64,000 nucleotides of DNA from Hortaea werneckii (taxonomy: Eukaryota > Ascomycota > Dothideomycetes > Mycosphaerellales > Teratosphaeriaceae): NCBI GenBank assembly GCA_037044905.1, contig JBAOKB010000078.1, positions 36,261-100,260 of the forward strand. The letters are read 5' to 3'. Every line of letters begins with the position of its first letter. The stretch's first letter is position 1. This document shows, piece by piece, positions 19,145-28,909 of this stretch. The notes beneath the pieces were generated by a model. The model was not told the DNA's origin and made no database searches. It saw nothing but the letters and a program-made list of their open reading frames with translations. The position numbers and the translations under genes were made by a program.

Positions 19145-21058
19145 ATGGAAGGCTCGCAGTCGGACGTACTAGGGGCGAGCCTGCTGCAGTGGGTGCAGTC
19201 ATTTGAGGAGCTTGGAAAAGTGGAAGGCTGGTTGGAGCTGAGCGATGGGAAGAGGTTGTGGATGATTCTCAGGGAGGTGGACTCGCAATACTTCTCTGGG
19301 GAGCTACCGGAGCCGGAGGTCCCTTCCTCGGGCGACTGGACCCGGAAGTGGCAGAACCTCAAGCATCTGGAGCGACAGGTGTCGACGTACTATCGCGATG
19401 TGTGCAGTGGACAGGACAGCATTGCAGCCGGCCATGATCCAGCGCTCAAGACTATTGCCGCTGAGGCGTCAGTTCCGGAGTTAGAGAAACTGATCATGGT
19501 GATTATCCGTGCTGCCATGGCGTCTCCTGAGTCCAATCAACGGATGGCACAGAGGCTTATGAGTCTTGGTCGCGAGAATGCTATGGTCATTGCCAATGAG
19601 CTACGGGCTATGGAGGAGTCGGAAGTGGTGGATTCAGAGCCAATGAGCCGAGACGAATCAGCATACCAGTCGGAACAGGAGACTAGCGAGGAAACGAAGT
19701 CAAATGGAAACAAAGCGAAGCCCGCTCCCTACACAGATCCTCTACTGGAACGAGAAGAGGAGCTTCTGCAGGCACAAGCTACTATCGACAAACTGCAGGC
19801 GAGCCAAGCTGCTGCCCAGCGACAATTACACGAACTGCGACAGGACAAAGAAAGGCTGCAGGAGGCATTTGATGCTTACCGTTCCGACATCGACGTGAAA
19901 GGTCGAAAGTCTGGCGGCGATGATGCTTTTAAGAAGCTTCAGCGGCAGGCCGACAATGACCGAGCATACATCGACGACTTGGAGAGTCAGATGCAGTCTT
20001 CTCGTAGCACTATGGAGTCATATGAGAGGCAGATAGAGAAGTTCAAGGCGGACAACGAAGCTAGTCAGAAATTACGGGACGACTTGCAGATGCTGAAGGC
20101 CGATAACGAGGATCTGGGTCAGAAGGTCAAAGCCAACGAAAACCTAAAGAAGAAGATCCAAACTCTGCAGGAACAAGAGAAGATGAATGCGTCGCTGAAG
20201 GAGGAGCTCAAGACGGCCAACGATCGTCTGGAGGAGCTCGACCGCCTGAAGCTGGTGCAGGCAAGCCTCGAGAAGGAAATCATCGAGAAGAAAGGATTGA
20301 TTCGGAACCAGGAGTATCAAATCAACGAGCTCACGACGACTCGCAAGCATGCTGAGTACGATTCCCGTATGCTCATGCAAAAACTCGATGCTGCTCGCGA
20401 GCGGGCTGAACGGGACCATGAAGCGCTCGAGGATCTGCGGTCCAAGCTCCAGGAAAGCAGGCTCGACGATCCAGATATTGACGACGCACCCAGCAAACGG
20501 GACCAAGAGCTCACGGACGCCGAGTCACAGCCTAAGGCAGTCTCTGGCCCAACCGACGAGAGCAAGCACTGGCGGGAAAAGCTAGCCATGGTAGAGAAGC
20601 AGCTCGAAGCAGCGGACGCGCGGCTCAAACAAGCCGCCGAGCGCAACGCCGCACTAGAAGACGCCAGCCGAGGCCATCGCGAAACCGACACCGAAGCGCA
20701 ACAGGAAGCCGACAAGCAGGCCGCAGAGCGCGAGCAACTCATCGCCGACCTCCGCAGTCAAGTCGAAGCGAGCAAGAAGGAATCGGCCAAGGAACCACTG
20801 CCTCCTCCTACCCAGGACACGACGGCGCTGCAGCGCGAGAATAGGCTCGTGGCTTCCGCGTGGTACGATCTTGCGGGCAGGTTGCAGAATAATGGCGTCT
20901 CGCTTGGCAGGCGACGGCAGGAACCCAAGAGTTGGCTCGGGAAGCAGAGGGCGCTTGTTGGGCCTGGGAATAGTTTGGTAAGTCTTCACTTCCTTTTGGT
21001 TCGCGGAGATCGATTGTCGATTTGTGCTGACTTTTCTTCTTGTCAACAGCAGAGATAG
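19145..21058 (+). CDS. hookA: HookA-like dynein-dynactin adaptor
   Basis: Hook proteins activate dynein and link it to early endosomes through the FTS-Hook-FHIP complex. Exon 1 is 19145-20977 (611 codons). A 72-bp intron (20978-21049, GTAAGT, GCTGAC branch, CAG acceptor) precedes a tiny exon encoding only Gln-Arg-stop; 613 residues. The N-terminal calponin-homology-like Hook domain spans about 1-155 (SLLQWVQSFEELGKVEGW). Long coiled coils fill about 205-590 (heptads with EREEELLQAQATIDKLQ, KERLQEAFDAYRSDI). The C-terminus (SAWYDLAGRLQNNGVSLGRR) resembles the cargo-complex-binding end. Because the intron is a multiple of three and lacks a stop, unspliced mRNA would encode a 637-residue form with a different tail. 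Confidence 0.9.
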   Translation: MEGSQSDVLGASLLQWVQSFEELGKVEGWLELSDGKRLWMILREVDSQYFSGELPEPEVPSSGDWTRKWQNLKHLERQVSTYYRDVCSGQDSIAAGHDPALKTIAAEASVPELEKLIMVIIRAAMASPESNQRMAQRLMSLGRENAMVIANELRAMEESEVVDSEPMSRDESAYQSEQETSEETKSNGNKAKPAPYTDPLLEREEELLQAQATIDKLQASQAAAQRQLHELRQDKERLQEAFDAYRSDIDVKGRKSGGDDAFKKLQRQADNDRAYIDDLESQMQSSRSTMESYERQIEKFKADNEASQKLRDDLQMLKADNEDLGQKVKANENLKKKIQTLQEQEKMNASLKEELKTANDRLEELDRLKLVQASLEKEIIEKKGLIRNQEYQINELTTTRKHAEYDSRMLMQKLDAARERAERDHEALEDLRSKLQESRLDDPDIDDAPSKRDQELTDAESQPKAVSGPTDESKHWREKLAMVEKQLEAADARLKQAAERNAALEDASRGHRETDTEAQQEADKQAAEREQLIADLRSQVEASKKESAKEPLPPPTQDTTALQRENRLVASAWYDLAGRLQNNGVSLGRRRQEPKSWLGKQRALVGPGNSLVSLHFLLVRGDRLSICADFSSCQQQR

Positions 21059-21374
21059 AAATAGACGGGTTTGATAGAAATACCGGGCTTGTTTCCGCCC
21101 TCCCTTTCAAGCTCTTCATCCTTGGAAATAGGTCAAGTCCCCAAGTCTGGAGAAATGGTTCCATCGGTGAGATGTTGCTTTTAATGCTCGCTGGAAAACC
21201 GCAGCTTACCACCTGGATTGGTGATTAATCTCTTTTCCGTTCACCTGAAACGGAGAACTACCCAAGCGTGATTGTTCCATGGCTCCGAGGTGTAACTTCG
21301 CCTGTGTTCCCTGAACCTATTCCCTACCGTGGCTCTCCTTTCTTCTCCCATAGTACCTCTCCAGCCTTCCCTCT
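21059..21374. other. Intergenic between convergent genes
   Basis: 316 bp between the Hook 3' end and the disordered membrane-protein gene 3' end. Nothing notable. Confidence 0.5.
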
Positions 21375-22880
21375 CTACATTGCCCCCGTCCTCCTACTCC
21401 CCCTCGAAGACATCTCTCCGCTCATCTCATACGACTGATCACTATACCCCATCCCACGCCCCGTTGTTTCACTCCCCAACGATCCCTCATTCTGCTGACT
21501 ATACGACTCCCACCACCCAACGGACTCCACCTCGTCAAAGTCATCTTCCCGCCTTCCCCGCACAACAGAAGGCGGTGCCGGAGCTCCAGGCACTATATCC
21601 CCCTTCCAACCCTCGATCTCCGCGCAGCGATCGGGAGACATAGACGGGAAGACCATGGACAATTCGTCCTCGGGGTCGTATCTCGATTCGGGAATCGGAT
21701 CCATGAGGCCTTGTTGTTGTCGATGTTGGTGCGGGAACGGGAATGCTGGATGGAGAAATTGACTCCGCGAAGAGGAGCGAGTAGAGTTACTCCGCGTCTG
21801 CGACGTCGATTTCGATTCAGCGCCTTGCGTCGACGACGGGAGATGGATGTTTCCCCCAGAAGAAGGAAGAGAAGGTTTCCGAGGCCTTGCGGACGGACCG
21901 CGGGGATGCAGTATCGTCTCCCTATCTTGACCTGTCGGGGCAGGAGGAGGAGGAGGAGGAGGACAAGGCTGTTGCTGTGGAAGGGAGAACGGAGGGGTCT
22001 TGTTCATGTCTGCTATGGGATCCGCTATTCTCGATCTGGATGAGGTTGCAGGAGATCTTGAGGGGCGAGAAGATGGCTGACTTCCTCTCGAGCTGCGCTG
22101 GGAAATGCTTTGCTTATCATCTCTGCTAGGCGATTTTGGAATTTGGATGCCGCGCGTAGATGGGGTTTCTGATGGTGGCTCCGTCGAACCTGCTAGTCGT
22201 GCTTCGTCGCCACCTGCGCCAGGAAGGTCTTGAGGCGTGGCTGGGAGGTTCACAGCGTGTTCTGCAGGCGTTGGGTCTGATCGTGACTCGTCTCTCCGCA
22301 GAGGATGATTAGGCTTCTCGTCTCCGTGAACCGACTGGTGAGGAATTCGCGTCCGACCATTCCTCTGAGTCGAATGTCTCGCATCCTGTGGTCCCTCACC
22401 TTGAAGCCGATCGTTTCTGGAATGCCTGATCTCACGCCCATTGCCTTCTCCTTCGTTCTGAGAACATCCGCTCCCCGACCGTCGATGACGATGGCGGCCA
22501 GAAGAAGGATAAGAAGAACCAGGGTACTGCTCCGACTGAGAGAACCGATCGCCATCCCGCCTAGCCCGCCTTTCCTCCTTTGAAAGACTCTCCTTGCTCC
22601 CCCTCTCCCCTCGCAGTTCCTTGTTCCTTCCACTCCTCGAGCCACCCTTCCTCCCCTCCTTCAGCCCTTCACGACTTTTATCTCGCTTCTCATGCGAGTC
22701 GCAGTCGCCAGCATAACTTGAAGTAGATGACTTTCTCCACGCTATTGCGCGAATGGGCAAGAGGATGAGGTCGAGAGTGAGCAATGGGAGGCCGAGGACG
22801 GAGAGCAGGGGATGGGTTTTGAATTGGGTCCATACGAATGAGGAGCCTTCGAAGTTGCTGCGGAGGAAATCTTTGTTCAT
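21375..22880 (-). CDS. Membrane-anchored, largely disordered protein, unknown function
   Basis: 501 residues, single exon. A hydrophobic stretch at about 24-48 (LLSVLGLPLLTLDLILLPIR) probably spans or inserts in a membrane. Everything after is low-complexity and charged: Lys/Arg/Glu/Ser-rich to about 230, then Ser/Pro-rich with a run of prolines near 310, and finally a more ordered acidic segment (RYDPEDELSMVFPSMSPD; VESVGWWESYSQQNEG) that may be a conserved C-terminal motif. No family recognised. The length of the open frame with a leading membrane segment argues for a real gene; the exact start could change if a 5' exon exists. Confidence 0.6.
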   Translation of the reverse strand: MNKDFLRSNFEGSSFVWTQFKTHPLLSVLGLPLLTLDLILLPIRAIAWRKSSTSSYAGDCDSHEKRDKSREGLKEGRKGGSRSGRNKELRGERGSKESLSKEERRARRDGDRFSQSEQYPGSSYPSSGRHRHRRSGSGCSQNEGEGNGREIRHSRNDRLQGEGPQDARHSTQRNGRTRIPHQSVHGDEKPNHPLRRDESRSDPTPAEHAVNLPATPQDLPGAGGDEARLAGSTEPPSETPSTRGIQIPKSPSRDDKQSISQRSSRGSQPSSRPSRSPATSSRSRIADPIADMNKTPPFSLPQQQPCPPPPPPPAPTGQDRETILHPRGPSARPRKPSLPSSGGNIHLPSSTQGAESKSTSQTRSNSTRSSSRSQFLHPAFPFPHQHRQQQGLMDPIPESRYDPEDELSMVFPSMSPDRCAEIEGWKGDIVPGAPAPPSVVRGRREDDFDEVESVGWWESYSQQNEGSLGSETTGRGMGYSDQSYEMSGEMSSRGSRRTGAM

Positions 22881-23121
22881 CCTGTGCCTTTTCGGGGTTG
22901 GTAATGAGATCGAGGAAATGTAGAAGGGGCATGCGAAGAGGGGACGAGTCTTGAATAGGTTCGTAGAAAATAGATCGTGTTATTGAACATACCAAGTCGT
23001 TGGTCTATAATAGTCATTAATCTCCCCCCTAATCACTATGGCATAAAGGACTCCGTGTACACCCGGGGTATCATACAGTGAAGACAACCTAACTCACCCA
23101 TCCATTGCATTCCCATCAGCA

Positions 23122-24255
23122 TCAAAATACCGCCTCAGGCACTCTCCTCCCAAAATGTCCCGCCACTTCATCCGTCTTCTCATCCTGCTCATCAGCCCCG
23201 AGAAAGAAGCCCGTCAACTTCATACTATCCGCCTCCGGGTCCGATCCCTCGGGCCAATCGACCCTACACGGCGCCCCCCTCGCTTCTAACAACTCCTTCG
23301 CTGTCCCCCAACTAAACCGACACTCGCTTCCCCACCCAAACACGGGATCCATATTCCCCTTCATCCAACCACTACACCTTGCATCGGAAGGGTACCCGGA
23401 GCCCCAACCGACCACCTCTTCTTCTCCCCTTTCCCCATCCGTCCCCCCAGTCCCCTCCCCCTGGTACGTCCTCCACAGCACCTCCAACGCCACATCCCGC
23501 GTGACCTTCGCCACCACCGACGCCGCCGAGACGCAGGGGAACAGACTATCCGCCTTCTTCTCCACGGTGATCGCCAGCGCGGGGAACACCTTCTCCAATT
23601 TCTTCTGATAGCTCGCAGGCGGGCCAATGGTATCGACATACACCTCCTTGACATTCACTCCCAAATCCAGCACATTCTGGATCAGGGATATAGTGGCGGA
23701 CATGGCTTGTTCGTTGAGGTTGGAAGCCCCACTGGACCGGAGCTGGGCGGCGGAGATGTCTTGGGCGGAGAGCGAGCGGACGGCCCAGCCTGTGGCGGCG
23801 TGCAGGTCCGTGCCGGGAGTGCAGAGGGTGCGCATGAGCGCGGCGCGGACGGCGGGGGTCAGGGCTTTGGAGTCGTCGAAGTGGTGGGTGGAGGCGAGGA
23901 GGGAGTGGTGGAGGGAGCGGGGGAGGTAGGACAGGGCGTAGACCATGGGGCCTTTTTGCACAGATTCACATTAGCAAGTGATGGGCCCGTTTACTGGGAA
24001 TACGGGGAGGATACCTAATACAGGCCCTCGTCCTGCTTCGTCTACTCCGAGTACGCACTCGGTGCTCATGTCGGCTTTTATGGCCTCGGGGATTGCAGAC
24101 AGATGGGTATAGCTGTCGCCGGATAACACGCGTTTGGTGTCGACTGATGGCGGGATGAAAGCATGACTGGCGGGTCTTTCGTCTTGGATATCTTGTGAGT
24201 CGATCTGGTCGCCTTGCGACTCTTCCATGGGGGTATCTGCTTCCATTTGCGACAT
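23122..24255 (-). CDS. rnh201: Ribonuclease H2 catalytic subunit (Rnh201)
   Basis: Cleaves RNA-DNA hybrids and single ribonucleotides in DNA. Exon 1 is 24255-24015, the 63-bp intron 24014-23952 has GTATCC/AAG ends, and exon 2 is 23951-23122; 356 residues. The metal-binding motif DEAGRG is at 72-77, and the splice rebuilds the family sequence RGPVLGPMVYALSYLP. Further conserved blocks: YVDTIGPPASYQKKLEK, and ADSLFPCVSAASVVAKVTRD with the catalytic acidic residues. The insert near the C-terminus (GEGTGGTDGERGEEEVVGWG) is typical of fungal forms. Tandem with TSC2 upstream and the disordered protein downstream on the same strand. Confidence 0.94.
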
Positions 24256-24691
24256 GACGAAAATGATATATGAGCAATAGAAAAGATGGAGAAAATGGCA
24301 GCGAGATGGATTGGGTGCACGAAGTCGGAAGACGCGTTAGGGCGACGCGTAAAGTGGGAAGCTTCACCCCACGCGACGAGCCGAGGTTGGCGTCTCCCGT
24401 GCAAAAATTAAGAAATAGTTATAAAATAAGTAGAAATTAAAGAAAAGGGAAGGAAAGAGAAAGAGGGATGGAAGAGCCATGGCATTGCAAATGCGAAACG
24501 GTCTTGTTTTATCCATGAGTGCCTTATATGAAATCGTCACTTTTCATACAGTAGATAAACAATCCCAATCCCAACATCACCACAACTTTTTTGGCCTCAA
24601 AACCCCCATTCCCCCCTAAAAAAAAAACGCCTCGCTAAACAACCCATCCCAATCCTCCATTGCACCATCGGGGGTATCATGCAGCAGGAAC
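24256..24691. other. Intergenic between TSC2 and RNH201
   Basis: 436 bp, AT-richer than surrounding sequence, with a short A run near 24620. Presumed TSC2 3' UTR and RNH201 promoter. Confidence 0.5.
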
Positions 24692-27600
24692 TCACTTCTG
24701 TCGCCGACCACCACCACCACCGCCGGCACTACTATTACCACCACCACCACCACCACCAGCCCCACCATACCTTTCCCCCATCCGCCTCAACTGCAGCAGC
24801 CGACTCCGCCACGACGACGGATACTCCGTCGAATCGTTCCTTGGCGTCCACATCAACGAGATAATACACTCATTGAGGGCCAAATTCCTGACGAACCCGG
24901 GGAGCGAAGCGCCCGAAACCGTCCTCTCGTCCATAGCGGGGGAGACGTTGGGATAATCCGGGCGCGTGACGACCTGCACGGCGTAGAACCTTTGGCGCTT
25001 ATCCGTCTGCTGCGTGATAGTGCGGGTTTCGACGAAACTCGTTCGCGCGGCGGGCGTGATGACGATGTAGACGTAGGTCAGCTGGCCGGGGAAGATGTTA
25101 TACAGGGTTTCGTAGTCCAGCATGCCGCCGGAGTTGTTGAAGACGATGTTGACGTGGTCGTTGCCGATGTGGCGTTTTTTGCGGCCGGTGTTGGACATGT
25201 CGTCGTCCGAGGTCGGCATCATGGTCGTGACGTGGAAGACCATCTCGGTGACTTTGTTGTGCCAGACGGGGGTATATTCGCCGTCGGTGTTCTCCGCGCG
25301 GTCGAGGCCTTGCGTGTTGAATTTGGCGTCTTTGAGTCGTTGGAGCGTGCCGAGGTCTTTGACGAACTCGCGGTAGTCGGGTGATCCGGACCCGTTGCGC
25401 AGGATACGCCCTTCGGTTGTTTGTCTTTCGCCGATGTAGATGACACCCGCTTTGTGGGAGTCGAGGGCCGACGTACGGTCAAAGGCTTCGATGGCACGTC
25501 TAACGCCATCTTCCTGCGGTAAGGAGATAATGGTGTCTGATCCTAATGCCGAAGCTTGCTTCGGAATGTTGATCAAGCCGTACGCATGACCTCCCGGGTC
25601 ATCCGGCCAGATGGCAATGTAGCTAGCAGCATCTCCGCTGTCTACTGTAACCTGCGCCGTTCCCTTCTCAACCAACCTCCAAGCGGTTCCCGAAGGTCTG
25701 CGGATAATCACCAAAGCCTTACCAGTGCGCAGAGACAAGCGGGTAGTGACCAGCAAAAGACCGATAAGTCGATGGGACTCCCTAATCTGCCCGTCAATCG
25801 CCAGGAACGGATCAGGCATATTCGACGCACTACTCTCAAAATTTTCTTCGTCTCCAAACACCCATCGCGTCGCATCGGGCTCGGCATCGATCCGATCCAT
25901 CATGTCGAGGGTGACCAGACCTTGGTCCTCAATCGTCTCTCCTCCATCTGCATCCTTGTAAATCAAGCAGTTGGTGATATACGGCTTGACTTCTTCACGG
26001 TCGTGGCGTTGTAGCGACATGTACCAGAAAGTGATAACGTGATGTGCCAGGGCATACACATACTCCGGCAACGCCTCTTCCATGCGCGTGGCCGAGCTAC
26101 GACCGCTAGTTGGTGTCTGGCTCCTATCAAGCGTCGTGTGCGAGCCGCGTGTAGATTGTAGATAGCTGTGACAGACACCGAATATTCTCTTATAATCCGC
26201 TGCGTTGAAATTGCGATGCAAATCCGGTAGACGAGAGAGTCCGGCCAAGAAGTGTAAGACGTGGATGGCTAGGTAGCGTTGCGTCACCATCCGTGACATC
26301 TTGTTGATGACTCCATCCATGTGGCTGCTCATGACCTCCGGAAGCTCGTAGCAGCATACTGTAAGCGCGTGGATGCATTGCGTGCTGACAATGTAATCTC
26401 GCGACCCTGCGGTGGCGTCGAAGACCGATACAAGCCCGAGCACTTCTTGCTTCGTCAGGTGACGATGATAACTCGCAATAGCGATCAAGCTTTGGACGAT
26501 CTCAGCCGCAGCATGAGACTTGCTCAAGCCGGTATGCGTGGGAGGCTCCATGTAACTGCTAGTCTCTAGCGCACCTCGCAGCACGCCCAACAAACCCTTC
26601 AGCGCATCAATGTCGCCGATAAACATCGTATGGTTTCCGAGAAGGATTTTGAGGCGTTTCAGAACACATTCATACGCATCCCAATTACTCGCGCCGTCTT
26701 TAAAGATGTTGGTGAAAGCTGCAAACCAGTTGTCCAGAGGCAAAGGGGTTGAAATTTCGACAAATTTGGGCTCGTAAAGGGCGACGCGGAGATACAGGTC
26801 TCCCTTGACATCTTTGCGTACTCGGAATAGAAGTTCTCCAACTTCGCTGCTATGACGAAGAGTGTTGCAGAGGGCAAGGAAAAGCATACTTGTCAGGTCG
26901 TTGGGTGCAGCAATCACCAAGGCGTGCTCGAACATCCGACATAGCGCGCCGGCCATCGCTGATCTTGCATCGTCCGATGTTTCGTGCTGATCAATACGCT
27001 CACTCAAAGTCGTGACCACTGACGCTTTATCGTCTTCGACTTCCATAGTCATGAAAGACATGAGCGCCGCTTCTGCAAAGGAAGAGAGTTCTTTCGAGTA
27101 TGACTTGTCGTGTAAAATCGTATCAAGCATCGAGGGCAAGACCTGAGGCCAGGTAGAGCCTAGCTTACTGGGATTCCAAAGGGAGCATAGTTCGGCTGAC
27201 ATCTCAGGAGTCAATGGCAATCCAGCCTGAACGAAGAGAGTGGCAATCTTGCGCTGATGAATAGTTTCGATCTGTGGAAGATAGGGTGTCAAGCCCTGAA
27301 CCAGCGCTTGCGCCGGTTGGTCTCGGGGCGCATCAGCGATGCACAGCTCCATCGTCTCCAGGAAGTCCTGCCAGCCTGCATCTTGACGAAGCTGTTTCAA
27401 TGGCTTGCCATCTGACAACATTTGCATTAACACGTCCTGGATATGTTCTCGAACGATGCTGTCACCGCTACGAGCAGCTACTTTCAGCTGCAAGACGAGC
27501 AACGTGACATTAACATCTGGCAGCCGAGCCTCGTGAGACTTCAGTAGCTCCTTGACCAGTAATAATGTGCCGACGACCTCGCCAAATCCTTCTTTACTCG

Positions 27601-28306
27601 CGGAATCTTCCGAGCTCAAAGTGCTATGCAAGGCCCAAAGGAATTGCTGGCCGAGGTGGGAATGTAAGAGGTGCAAAGCCACTGCCCAGCACCTGACCCC
27701 TAGTCTTCTGGTCTTGTTTGCTCTCGATGCGCTGTAGTATGTACGTGCCAGGAAGCGGACAGTAGGATAAAGACACTGATTCGGTGGTAATGTCGAGTAG
27801 ACGAGGACCGTATCCAAAAACTCCAGGGCAGCATAGAACACTGCGGAGGATGACGAGTCGCTGGTCGCTGTGAGGACGTCTGCTAACAGAGACGCCAGTG
27901 GCACAGGGGCAAACCATTTCGCGTTGTAACGCAAGACGACCGCTGCACGGCTGATGGCTGTCTCCAGAGATTCGGCTTGGAAAGCAGCCGGTTTGGAGAG
28001 AGACCCAGTACTTTCGTGACCAGCGAGACCAAAAGACCGGATTTCCTCCGCCAGCATCGAGCACGCCGCCGCCTCGAAAGGCTCGATATTGCGGGCATCT
28101 TCCGGAGTGGCGACATTGAACGCCGCAATGAAGCTACTGTAGTCACTGCTGGAAGCGATCATGTGATCACCTATAGGCGAAGCAACGGAAAGCGGTCGAC
28201 GATAAAAGATGCTGGAATTGGCTGTCGAGGGCACACCGCCAGAGATCCCCCCGGTACTGGACGCAGGCCTCCATTCTGGCGAGCTGAAGCCATCTTGCGC
28301 ATCCAT
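24692..28306 (-). CDS. tsc2: Tuberin (TSC2)-like RapGAP-domain protein
   Basis: GTPase-activating protein for the Rheb-type GTPase, restraining TOR signalling. 1,204 residues from the ATG at 28306. The long N-terminal part is helical-repeat tuberin sequence (for example SRAAVVLRYNAKWFAPVPLA; RLGVRCWAVALHLLHSHLGQ). The C-terminal RapGAP domain spans about 940-1160 with the signature KKRHIGNDHVNIVFNNSG near 1040; the Asn in IGND matches the catalytic Asn-thumb of TSC2. The end is Gly-rich. Fungal TSC2 proteins are often longer, and a CATCAG sequence precedes the start, so a 5' exon may be missing. The divergent neighbour is TRS120. Confidence 0.88.
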   Translation of the reverse strand: MDAQDGFSSPEWRPASSTGGISGGVPSTANSSIFYRRPLSVASPIGDHMIASSSDYSSFIAAFNVATPEDARNIEPFEAAACSMLAEEIRSFGLAGHESTGSLSKPAAFQAESLETAISRAAVVLRYNAKWFAPVPLASLLADVLTATSDSSSSAVFYAALEFLDTVLVYSTLPPNQCLYPTVRFLARTYYSASRANKTRRLGVRCWAVALHLLHSHLGQQFLWALHSTLSSEDSASKEGFGEVVGTLLLVKELLKSHEARLPDVNVTLLVLQLKVAARSGDSIVREHIQDVLMQMLSDGKPLKQLRQDAGWQDFLETMELCIADAPRDQPAQALVQGLTPYLPQIETIHQRKIATLFVQAGLPLTPEMSAELCSLWNPSKLGSTWPQVLPSMLDTILHDKSYSKELSSFAEAALMSFMTMEVEDDKASVVTTLSERIDQHETSDDARSAMAGALCRMFEHALVIAAPNDLTSMLFLALCNTLRHSSEVGELLFRVRKDVKGDLYLRVALYEPKFVEISTPLPLDNWFAAFTNIFKDGASNWDAYECVLKRLKILLGNHTMFIGDIDALKGLLGVLRGALETSSYMEPPTHTGLSKSHAAAEIVQSLIAIASYHRHLTKQEVLGLVSVFDATAGSRDYIVSTQCIHALTVCCYELPEVMSSHMDGVINKMSRMVTQRYLAIHVLHFLAGLSRLPDLHRNFNAADYKRIFGVCHSYLQSTRGSHTTLDRSQTPTSGRSSATRMEEALPEYVYALAHHVITFWYMSLQRHDREEVKPYITNCLIYKDADGGETIEDQGLVTLDMMDRIDAEPDATRWVFGDEENFESSASNMPDPFLAIDGQIRESHRLIGLLLVTTRLSLRTGKALVIIRRPSGTAWRLVEKGTAQVTVDSGDAASYIAIWPDDPGGHAYGLINIPKQASALGSDTIISLPQEDGVRRAIEAFDRTSALDSHKAGVIYIGERQTTEGRILRNGSGSPDYREFVKDLGTLQRLKDAKFNTQGLDRAENTDGEYTPVWHNKVTEMVFHVTTMMPTSDDDMSNTGRKKRHIGNDHVNIVFNNSGGMLDYETLYNIFPGQLTYVYIVITPAARTSFVETRTITQQTDKRQRFYAVQVVTRPDYPNVSPAMDERTVSGASLPGFVRNLALNECIISLMWTPRNDSTEYPSSWRSRLLQLRRMGERYGGAGGGGGGGNSSAGGGGGGRRQK

Positions 28307-28909
28307 AGGCAACTGATGATCCTCTCAAAATAAGAATCTCGATTTTTTTTAATCCCCAAATCCGTATCGTGGAACTCCTTCATGCTCCGTTATAAGCACG
28401 CGGGACCTCCAAATCGCTCAGGATGATGCGCCTTGTAATGAGCCATATTAATTCGATCGAATTTTCATCGCTAGAGGTGATCTCCACAACCCGCATGCGT
28501 TGTGAGATCAGGCGTCGTCCATTCGGATTGCTCCGGAGAATACAAAATCGTGAATGGCACACCCGCAGCAAGCCGGAGTGTGAAAAGTAAAAAACGCTTC
28601 CCCAAGTGAATTCAGGGTCAGGATAATATATCGATTTCCCTCGAGGGGCGAGCAAAAGAAAAGACAGGCCCGCGCGGCTGCGGCGCTGTCACTTCTGTCA
28701 CTTTGCGGGGAGCTGGGCCCGGATCTCTCTCCGCAGTCTTGGCGGGGCGGCGGTTCCTGCATCTTCCTATTTGGGAACTTCCCAGGGACTGACCACTGTA
28801 GCTTTGGAGGACAATTTATTCCTTCCTTCGCGCTACTGAGCTGGCATAGCAGCTATGATGGTTATGACGAGGTGACAGGCGCAAGACGCGCCATGAGGTG
28901 ATTGCCATC
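28307..28909. promoter_or_regulatory. Divergent TSC2/TRS120 upstream region
   Basis: 603 bp between the two starts. It may contain a TSC2 5' exon on the minus strand (open frames at 28380-28762) but none can be tied to TSC2 by sequence. No clear TATA or E-box. Confidence 0.4.

Noticed and set aside
24640..24692. Possible alternative splice donor (AAGTGAGT) overlapping the TSC2 stop codon
   Set aside because: No suitable acceptor before the short downstream frame; the annotated stop is the simpler reading.
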